This document shows, piece after piece, positions 1 through 4,961 of a stretch of DNA of 8,615 nt. Source of the DNA: DATHZQ01 sp035458525 (GTDB lineage: Bacteria; Actinomycetota; Acidimicrobiia; Spongiisociales; UBA5794). The position numbers were made by a program, and so were the translations under genes. Position 1 is the first letter of the stretch. Every line of letters starts with the position of its first letter. Location of the stretch: contig DATHZQ010000150.1 of assembly GCA_035458525.1 (NCBI GenBank), positions 1-8,615 of the forward strand, given 5' to 3'. Below the pieces are notes generated by a model, which made no database searches, had not been told where the DNA came from, and saw only the letters and a program-made list of their open reading frames with translations.

Positions 1-388
1 CTCCATGAAGTGGGTTCCGGCGATCACCTTCATCCAGACGCTGATCGATGCCGCCAATGCCATGGTCACCGTTCCAGGCGAGTTCCTCTCGTTCGGCCAC
101 GACTACCGCGCCGACACCGCCCGGATGGTGCAAGCCGCCTACCAGCTGCCACCCGTCACGGCGGAGCAGATGGAGCGAGTCGAGGCGAAGCTCCGTGAGC
201 TGGAGCTCGACCGAGCGGGGCGAATCAAGGCCGCCACAGCTGATGTCGCGCCGCCGGCCCCGGCGCAGATGACCGTCGAAGGCGTGATCGCCGGGGTGCC
301 GATGCGCCAGCCGCGGGCGCAGGGAGCGAACTGGCGCAACAACCAGCTGTTCGCTCGCCTGAAGCGCAAAGAGGGCACCGTCCAGTAG
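1..388 (+). CDS. Probable alpha/beta-hydrolase family (Abhydrolase_9-like) protein, C-terminal part only
   Basis: Open from the left edge (reading frame starting at base 2) to a TAG at 386-388. The ATG at 5 is probably internal, because the frame is open upstream and the peptide begins in the middle of a conserved block. The visible 128 residues start with KWVPAITFIQTLIDAAN and continue to a GHDYRAD motif. This resembles the end of the Abhydrolase_9 domain of actinobacterial and proteobacterial membrane-associated serine-hydrolase-like proteins, where a W-P-x-x-T-F-x-Q segment is followed by a G-H-x-Y motif. I recognise this by memory of the family, not by a search. After the domain come about 75 residues of charged and Pro/Ala-rich tail ending in a basic stretch (FARLKRKEG), with no membrane segment. 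The catalytic nucleophile and the N-terminal membrane part would lie outside the window, so activity cannot be judged. A strong terminator follows, so this gene ends its transcription unit. Confidence 0.68.
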   Translation, partial: SMKWVPAITFIQTLIDAANAMVTVPGEFLSFGHDYRADTARMVQAAYQLPPVTAEQMERVEAKLRELELDRAGRIKAATADVAPPAPAQMTVEGVIAGVPMRQPRAQGANWRNNQLFARLKRKEGTVQ

Positions 389-422
389 GGCCGTTGCAGC
401 GGCTTCATAGCCGCGCCTCGAG

Positions 423-456
423 ACCGTGTCGCGCCACTCGCCTGGCGCGCGGTTTT
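423..456 (+). terminator. Intrinsic terminator after the hydrolase gene
   Basis: A perfect 7-bp GC stem pairs 430-436 (CGCGCCA) with 443-449 (TGGCGCG) around a 6-nt loop. It is extended by a second 4-bp stem (ACCG at 423-426 with CGGT at 450-453) across a 3-nt bulge on the 5' side. The stem runs directly into TTTT at 453-456. It lies 35 nt after the hydrolase stop codon and separates that gene from the DUF2252 gene. Confidence 0.62.
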
Positions 457-466
457 GGGCCGCCGG

Positions 467-494
467 TAGGGTGCTCGGCGACCACCGGAAAGGG
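467..494 (+). promoter_or_regulatory. Weak -10-like element and ribosome binding site before the DUF2252 gene
   Basis: After the terminator only about 45 nt remain before the DUF2252 start. They contain TAGGGT at 467-472, which fits the loose actinobacterial TANNNT -10 pattern but has no convincing -35 partner. The purine run GAAAGGG at 488-494 lies 8 nt before the ATG at 503 and supports that start codon. The RBS is well supported; the promoter is a pattern match only. Confidence 0.35.
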
Positions 495-502
495 CATACA
501 AC

Positions 503-1900
503 ATGAGCGACCAAGGACGTTGGGTGACTAGCGATGAGGCGACCGAAGCCGGTCGCGCCGTTCGGAAGGACGTTCCTCGCTCCAGCCATGGCGATTGGAC
601 ACCCGCAGCGGATCGTCCCGACCCGGTCGGGCTGATCGAAGGCCAGAACGCCGACCGCCTCGAGTGGCTGCTCCCGGTCCGCCGAGCTCGCATGTCGGCC
701 TCGCCCTTCACGTTCTATCGCGGTGCGGCTCGGCTCATGGCGACGGACCTCGCCGCCACTCCGAACAGTGGCCTGAACGTACAGCTCTGCGGCGATGCGC
801 ATCTTTCCAACTTCGGCGTGTACGCATCACCGGAACGCAAGTTGGTGTTCGATCTGAACGACTTCGACGAGACCCTGCCGGGGCCGTTCGAGTGGGACGT
901 CAAGCGGCTGGCCGCGAGCTTCGCCATCGCCGCGCAGAACGTCGAGCTTGGGGATGAGGTTGCGCGCAAGCTCGCCGAGCGGGTCACGGAGGTGTACCGC
1001 AACGCAATGGCCGAGTTTGCGGAGCGCAGCTGGCTCGAGATGTGGTACGCCCACCTGCCGTTCGACGACCTCCTCGAGCTCAGCAAGTCGAGAGGTGCTT
1101 CCAAGAAGGCGTTGAAGCGAGGCGAGAAGTTCGCCAAGAAGGCACGATCCAAGGACAACCTCCGGGCGGCGCAGAAGCTGGTCGACCGGTCCGGCGATGC
1201 GCCGAGGTTCAGGAGCGATCCGCCGTTGCTGGTTCCGTTCGACGAGTTGCCTGACGAGGCCCACCCGGACCGGCGCCGTGAATCGGTCAACGAATCGCTT
1301 CGGTCATATCGATCGAGCTTGAGCGGCCAGATGCAATGGCTCTTCGACCGGTATCAAATGGTGGATGGCGCCATCAAGGTGGTCGGCGTCGGCAGCGTGG
1401 GGACGCGCTGCTCGGTCGGCCTGTTCCTGGGTCGTCACGAGTCGGATGTTCTGCTCCTGCAGATCAAGGAAGCGACGCATTCGGTGCTCGAGGAGCACTT
1501 GGAGCCGAGCCGGTACGAGCGCCACGGCCGTCGTGTCGTTGAAGGCCAGCGGTTGCTCCAGGGAACGAGCGACATTTTCCTGGGCTGGAGCCGGTCGAGC
1601 ACCGGACGGGAGTTCTACTGGCGCCAACTCAAGGATTGGAAGGGCTCGGCCGACCTCGACAACGCTTCGCACGACCTGCTCGCTCGGTACGCCGACCTCT
1701 GCGGTTTCACGCTGGCACGAGCCCACGCGGTCACCGGAGATCCAACGGCCATTGCGGCCTACCTCGGCAAGGGCGACGTCTTCGACCGAGCCATGGGGGA
1801 GTACTCGATTCGATACGCCGCGCAGAACGTCTCGGACGCAGCCAAGTTCAGCGCCGCGATCGCCGAGGGGCGCCTCGAGGCCTCCGAGCTGCAGTCGTGA
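503..1900 (+). CDS. DUF2252 family protein (kinase-like motifs)
   Basis: A 465-residue protein, a usual full length for DUF2252. Conserved blocks in order are: SPFTFYRGAA (67-76), QLCGDAHLSNFG (94-105), FDLNDFDETLPGPFEWDVKR (116-135), VVGVGSVGTRC (293-303), LLLQIKEA (317-324), VVEGQRLLQGTSDIFLGW (345-362), FYWRQLKDWKGS (371-382) and the LARAHAVTGD block (404-413). No signal peptide or membrane span is visible, so it is probably cytoplasmic. The family has no settled function. The GDAHxxNF and DxNDFD motifs resemble the catalytic and metal-binding motifs of aminoglycoside/choline kinase-fold enzymes, so a small-molecule or protein kinase-like role is a fair inference. A lysine-rich insert (about 195-225) lies between the two motif groups. 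The ATG at 503 has a GAAAGGG ribosome binding site 8 nt upstream. The gene is probably transcribed alone, between a terminator on its left and a convergent gene on its right. Confidence 0.93.
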   Translation: MSDQGRWVTSDEATEAGRAVRKDVPRSSHGDWTPAADRPDPVGLIEGQNADRLEWLLPVRRARMSASPFTFYRGAARLMATDLAATPNSGLNVQLCGDAHLSNFGVYASPERKLVFDLNDFDETLPGPFEWDVKRLAASFAIAAQNVELGDEVARKLAERVTEVYRNAMAEFAERSWLEMWYAHLPFDDLLELSKSRGASKKALKRGEKFAKKARSKDNLRAAQKLVDRSGDAPRFRSDPPLLVPFDELPDEAHPDRRRESVNESLRSYRSSLSGQMQWLFDRYQMVDGAIKVVGVGSVGTRCSVGLFLGRHESDVLLLQIKEATHSVLEEHLEPSRYERHGRRVVEGQRLLQGTSDIFLGWSRSSTGREFYWRQLKDWKGSADLDNASHDLLARYADLCGFTLARAHAVTGDPTAIAAYLGKGDVFDRAMGEYSIRYAAQNVSDAAKFSAAIAEGRLEASELQS

Positions 1901-1901
1901 A

Positions 1902-1921
1902 TCGAGGGCTACCGCCCTCGA
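1902..1921. terminator. Perfect hairpin filling the gap between two convergent stop codons
   Basis: TCGAGGGC (1902-1909) pairs perfectly with GCCCTCGA (1914-1921) around a TACC tetraloop. It begins one base after the TGA of the DUF2252 gene (1898-1900) and ends two bases before the minus-strand stop of the DUF2510 gene (1924-1926). There is no T-run on either side, so it is not a classical rho-independent terminator. Its placement between convergent genes suggests a bidirectional, U-tract-less terminator or an mRNA 3'-end stabiliser. Confidence 0.55.
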
Positions 1922-1923
1922 CA

Positions 1924-2298
1924 TCACTCGTCCGCGGGCGGCTCAGCCGGTTGCGTCGTTGCGGGAGGCTCGGTGGTGTCCGTGTCGCTGTCGGTGTCCT
2001 GGTTGAGCAGGACCATGAGGACCAGGAGCACGGCAACGACACTGAGTATGACGGCGACGATCGTTCCGCCCGACGAGCCGGACGATTGCGTCACCGTGGT
2101 CATTGGCTGCTGCGCGGGTTGTTGGGCCACCGCAGCCTCGGTCCCGGGAGCTGGCGCAACGTATTGCATTTCCGCCGGTATCGGATCCTGACCGTTGGCT
2201 CCACCGCTGTTGACGGTGGCGGTCCACTGCTGACCATCCCAATACCGGATGCTGTACCGGCCGGTCGGATCTCGATACCAGCCTGCTGCTGAACTCAT
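1924..2298 (-). CDS. Small DUF2510 membrane protein
   Basis: A 124-residue protein. Residues 5-28 (GWYRDPTGRYSIRYWDGQQW and following) match the DUF2510 motif, a short Trp-rich domain common at the N-terminus of actinobacterial membrane proteins. A Gln/Pro/Ala linker follows (about 31-77), then one hydrophobic span (about 79-98) and a short Asp/Thr/Pro-rich tail (DTDSDTDTTEPP) to the end. With no signal peptide, the likely topology is a cytoplasmic DUF2510 domain and a short acidic outer tail. The open frame extends further upstream, but I chose the ATG at 2296-2298 because the protein then starts just before the DUF2510 domain and AGAAGGA lies about 7 nt before it on the minus strand. DUF2510 has no established biochemical role. 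The gene is convergent with DUF2252 and divergent from the YihY gene. Confidence 0.85.
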   Translation of the reverse strand: MSSAAGWYRDPTGRYSIRYWDGQQWTATVNSGGANGQDPIPAEMQYVAPAPGTEAAVAQQPAQQPMTTVTQSSGSSGGTIVAVILSVVAVLLVLMVLLNQDTDSDTDTTEPPATTQPAEPPADE

Positions 2299-2413
2299 GG
2301 AACATCCTTCTCTTGACGGAGGGTCGAGCTGAGGTCGTGAAACTAGCACCTGAGGCCCACTGCCGGACGTCGACCTCGTAGGCTCCCTAGACTCCAGACC
2401 AGAAGGAGCGGAC
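2299..2413. promoter_or_regulatory. Divergent promoter region between the DUF2510 and YihY genes
   Basis: These 115 nt separate two head-to-head genes and must carry promoters for both unless read-through occurs. On the + strand TAGGCT (2379-2384) and TAGACT (2388-2393) are possible -10 elements of the actinobacterial TANNNT type. On the - strand TAGTTT (2345 down to 2340) is a candidate -10 for the DUF2510 gene. No clear -35 boxes or long operator palindromes are visible. AGAAGGAG at 2401-2408 is a strong ribosome binding site 5 nt before the GTG start at 2414. Confidence 0.4.
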
Positions 2414-3331
2414 GTGGCCGCGGACACCAGCAGCGGCGCAGCGAAGCAACTCATGCCGAGTTTCCGTGGTGCTTTCGGTCTGCTGACGGCGACCTACGAC
2501 CACTGGCGGGCGACGCGCACGCTGCGGATGGGTGCCGGATTGGCGTACTACACGTTGTTCGCCATCGTTCCCCTGATGTCGCTGGCGGCTGCGATCGTGG
2601 CGCGCCTCATCTCCAACGACCTGGCCGAGCAGTTCGTCACCGATGCCTTGGACGGGCTCATCGAAGGCGACGCTGCTGCTGTTGCGTCGACCGTTGTCGA
2701 TGAGATCTCAACGGCTTCCACGGGCCTCGGCCTGCTCGGGTTCGCAACGGTGCTGATCTCGGCTTCGTTCCTCTTTGCGGCACTGCAGGATGCGCTCAAC
2801 GTGATCTGGGAAGCGCCGGTACGGGTTGGCTGGCGCAACACGATCCGGCGCCGGCTGGTTGCGATCGGCGCCGCACTGGCGGTTGCCGCCTACTTCGTGG
2901 CCAGCCTGGTGATCAATGCGGTCGTCGGTCTCGCCGAGCGGCTCGTGCCCGGCGACTTGCCAGTGATCGAGTCGATTTCCGAGCTGATCGGCTCGACCGC
3001 AACGTGGGTGATCGGGATTCTGACGATTGCTCTGCTCTTCCGGAGCCTGCCGTACGTCGCCGTCCGGTGGCGAGATGCGATCGTCGGAGCCGCAATCACC
3101 GCAGGTTTCGTAGCCATCGGTAGCTGGCTCGTTGGTATCTACCTCTCGCGGTTCTTCACGACGTCGATCACGGGCGCCGCCGGAGGCGCCGTGCTGTTCC
3201 TCGTGCTCGTGTACTACGAGGCGCAGATCCTGCTCGCCGGTGCAGTACTGACCACGATCCTCGGTGGCCGCTCTGCGGGCCGATTCTCACAGGAGCGGCG
3301 GGACCCAGCGGGCGAGATGCCAATCGCGTAG
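2414..3331 (+). CDS. YihY/virulence factor BrkB family membrane protein
   Basis: A 305-residue integral membrane protein, the normal size for the YihY/BrkB family (once misnamed RNase BN). Family signatures are GAGLAYYTLFAIVPLMSLAA (40-59), LFAALQDALNVIWEAP (120-135) and YYEAQILLAGAVLTTI (267-282). Six hydrophobic spans are visible, roughly at 42-64, 103-124, 147-173, 192-211, 221-243 and 254-284. The loop after the second span carries the basic run RRR (145-147), consistent with a cytoplasmic face. The transported substrate or role of the family is not firmly established. The GTG start at 2414 is fixed by AGAAGGAG 5 nt upstream. It is the first gene of the rightward cluster; the next start codon is only 33 nt past its stop and no terminator intervenes, so co-transcription is likely. 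Confidence 0.92.
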   Translation: MAADTSSGAAKQLMPSFRGAFGLLTATYDHWRATRTLRMGAGLAYYTLFAIVPLMSLAAAIVARLISNDLAEQFVTDALDGLIEGDAAAVASTVVDEISTASTGLGLLGFATVLISASFLFAALQDALNVIWEAPVRVGWRNTIRRRLVAIGAALAVAAYFVASLVINAVVGLAERLVPGDLPVIESISELIGSTATWVIGILTIALLFRSLPYVAVRWRDAIVGAAITAGFVAIGSWLVGIYLSRFFTTSITGAAGGAVLFLVLVYYEAQILLAGAVLTTILGGRSAGRFSQERRDPAGEMPIA

Positions 3332-3364
3332 AGTCTCGATCCGGCTGCGAACAGGGATGAAACC

Positions 3365-3754
3365 ATGGCTCGCCACGGTCACTCCATCGACGGACAGCGT
3401 TTCGCCTTCGAAGCGCATCTCAGTGATGCGTTGTCACTCGGCGCCTACGTGCGCATCGACACGGTGGACGGACGCTCCTACCTCGGTCAAGTTCTCCACG
3501 AGACCGTGGTGCCGACTGCCGGGTCCGAGCGGCAGCTGGCCTCCCGCCACATCGAAGGTGGAGGAGTCCTGCTTTCCCGACTCGCAGATGATCAATCGGT
3601 GGCGGTCGAGAGCAGCGACGTCTTCGGTGACGGCACGGTGGACGAAGCCGACGACGAAGTGGTGCGCGCCTATCTGGATTCCATCACGGCCCAAGGTCCG
3701 CGACTGCGTCTGGGCACCATCGCCGCTCTGTCGGCTTGCCGGCGGATCTGGTAG
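3365..3754 (+). CDS. HerA-like ATPase, N-terminal piece (HAS-barrel-like domain), frameshifted from its ATPase half
   Basis: The ATG at 3365 has AGGGA (3353-3357) 7 nt upstream, and the gene begins 33 nt after the YihY stop. Residues about 13-60 (for example LGAYVRIDTVDGRSYLGQV) look like the small beta-barrel (HAS-barrel) that precedes the ATPase core in HerA-type hexameric ATPases. The piece runs on through an acidic stretch (GDGTVDEADDE) and ends in LRLGTIAALSACRRIW. The last residues after LRLGTIAALS look out of frame: the downstream ATPase frame takes up naturally with GLPADLVAKGFNRHTF. One missing G in the TCGGCTTG run (3731-3738) would fuse the two into a single protein of about 485 residues. 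As a separate 129-residue protein it would lack any ATP-binding site. I read it as half of one gene broken by a mutation or a sequencing/assembly error. Confidence 0.72.
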   Translation: MARHGHSIDGQRFAFEAHLSDALSLGAYVRIDTVDGRSYLGQVLHETVVPTAGSERQLASRHIEGGGVLLSRLADDQSVAVESSDVFGDGTVDEADDEVVRAYLDSITAQGPRLRLGTIAALSACRRIW

Positions 3755-4821
3755 CGAAGGGATTCAACCGCCACACCTTCCTCTGCGGTCAGTCGGGATC
3801 CGGCAAGACCTACACCTTGGGTCGGGTGCTCGAGCAGCTCCTCCTCGCCACGGACCTGCGTATCGCCGTGTTCGACCCGAACTCCGACTACACCCACATG
3901 GCGTCGCTGCGGCCACGAGACGAGACGGCGCTCGACGAGAGAGAATACGGCGAGCTGGAGCAACGCTACGGCCCGATCGCCGCCGGCATCCACGTCTTCG
4001 GGGGCCCCAATGCGCCCCGCCCTCTCCAGGCTCGGTTTGGCCGGCTCTCCCAGCAGCAACAAACGATGCTGCTCGGCCCCGATCCGATTCGAGACGCGGA
4101 GGAGTACAGCGCATTCGTGCGCACGGTGGACCGTATCGGGGGTGACAGGTACGGACTCGAAGACGTTCTCCTGAGCCTGCGGGACTCGTTCGCAGACGAG
4201 GATCGGCGGCTCGGAATGCGGATCGTGAACCTCGGGGTCGCCGACCTCCCGATCTGGGCGAGTGCCGGGGATACGCCGATGCGGGATGCGCTGCCACCCG
4301 ATTGGCGGATGCTCGTCTTCGACCTCGGCAGCCTCGCTTCCGATCGGGAGCAGTGGGTGGCATCGGCCGCCGCGCTCGGTGAGCTGTGGGCGCTGCGCAC
4401 CCGCCGGCAGCCGCTGCTGATCGTCATCGACGAAGCCCACAATGTCTGCCCGCGGGAGCCGGTGAGTCCAAATCAGGCGCTCGCCACCGAGCACGCAGTG
4501 CGCATTGCCGGCGAAGGTCGCAAGTTCGGGCGCTACCTTCTGCTTGCGACGCAGCAACCCGACAAGGTGCACGCCAATGTCGTGTCCCAGTGCGACAGCC
4601 TGCTGCTGATGCGAATGAACTCGGCGGCCGACATCGAGTCTCTGAAGTCGGCGTTCTCCTTCGTGCCCGACACGCTCCTGGACCAGGCGTCTGGCTTCCG
4701 GCTCGGCGAAGGGCTGGCGGCCGGCAAGGTCGCACCTCATCCGTTGCGCTTCGTCACGGGTCGTCGCTACACCGTCGAGGGTGGAGCAGATATTCCGTCG
4801 ACCTGGGCCGAGCCACGCTGA
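3736..4821 (+). CDS. HerA-like (DUF87-type) P-loop ATPase, C-terminal ATPase piece
   Basis: Counted from the TTG at 3736 this is 361 residues and a nearly complete ATPase domain. It has NRHTFLCGQSGSGKTYTLG (11-29), with Walker A GQSGSGKT at 18-25, FDPNSDYTHM (46-55), Walker B PLLIVIDEAH (226-235), and GEGRKFGRYLLLATQQPDKV (259-278), which carries the sensor Gln and probable arginine-finger region. QCDSLLLMRMNS (285-296) follows. These are the hallmarks of HerA/FtsK-superfamily hexameric ATPases that move DNA or act on protein partners; the substrate here is unknown and no NurA nuclease is adjacent. The TTG has no ribosome binding site and overlaps the upstream piece by 19 nt. The frame is open upstream back to a TGA at 3628-3630 without an ATG or GTG. 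The true start is therefore probably 3365, with a lost base near 3733. The gene lies between membrane-protein genes. Confidence 0.85.
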   Translation: MPADLVAKGFNRHTFLCGQSGSGKTYTLGRVLEQLLLATDLRIAVFDPNSDYTHMASLRPRDETALDEREYGELEQRYGPIAAGIHVFGGPNAPRPLQARFGRLSQQQQTMLLGPDPIRDAEEYSAFVRTVDRIGGDRYGLEDVLLSLRDSFADEDRRLGMRIVNLGVADLPIWASAGDTPMRDALPPDWRMLVFDLGSLASDREQWVASAAALGELWALRTRRQPLLIVIDEAHNVCPREPVSPNQALATEHAVRIAGEGRKFGRYLLLATQQPDKVHANVVSQCDSLLLMRMNSAADIESLKSAFSFVPDTLLDQASGFRLGEGLAAGKVAPHPLRFVTGRRYTVEGGADIPSTWAEPR

Positions 4822-4824
4822 ATC

Positions 4825-4843
4825 CTGCGGCCGGGCTCCGCAG
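4825..4843 (+). other. Small hairpin just after the ATPase gene
   Basis: CTGCGG (4825-4830) pairs with CCGCAG (4838-4843) around a 7-nt loop, three nucleotides after the ATPase stop codon. No T-run follows, so this is at best a weak terminator or an mRNA-processing element. It marks the start of the 136-nt gap before the cyclase ATG, the widest gap in the rightward cluster. Confidence 0.3.
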
Positions 4844-4884
4844 CGGGAGAACGCCGAGGAAGGCGATGCGTTGCTTCATTCGGC

Positions 4885-4961
4885 TACTGTCTGGCCCGAT
4901 GCAAGCTCCAAGGATTCCCCCCGACTCGCCGCCGCCGGGTTTGGGCCTGCGATCGCGATGA
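4885..4961 (+). promoter_or_regulatory. Possible internal promoter with a leaderless proline-rich upstream ORF before the cyclase
   Basis: TACTGT at 4885-4890, preceded by GGC, fits an actinobacterial -10 element. An ATG follows at 4899, the spacing expected of a leaderless transcript. That ATG opens a 20-codon frame (4899-4961, peptide MQAPRIPPDSPPPGLGLRSR) whose TGA overlaps the cyclase ATG at 4958 as ATGA. The peptide holds PPD and PPPG, motifs known to slow ribosomes without EF-P. Together these could form a promoter plus a translationally coupled regulatory leader. There is no clear -35 box and this rests on pattern only. A competing reading is that the frame is the incidental tail of a longer shadow frame. 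Confidence 0.28.

Noticed and set aside
1981..2010. Short GTGTC-like tandem repeat at the end of the DUF2510 gene
   Set aside because: It simply encodes the Asp/Ser/Thr-rich tail and is too short and irregular to call a separate repeat.
2330..2360. Possible operator palindrome (TGAGGT ... ACCTGA) in the divergent promoter region
   Set aside because: Only five of six bases pair across a 12-nt spacer, with no second copy; this is within chance for this GC content.
3731..3745. Programmed -1 ribosomal frameshift in the ATPase gene
   Set aside because: No slippery heptamer and no obvious downstream pseudoknot at the junction; a lost base or a sequence error is simpler.
3670..4740. Minus-strand open frame (356 codons) opposite the HerA-like ATPase
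   Set aside because: The plus strand carries Walker A and B and other ATPase motifs; the antisense product has no domain signal and no ribosome binding site that I could see.
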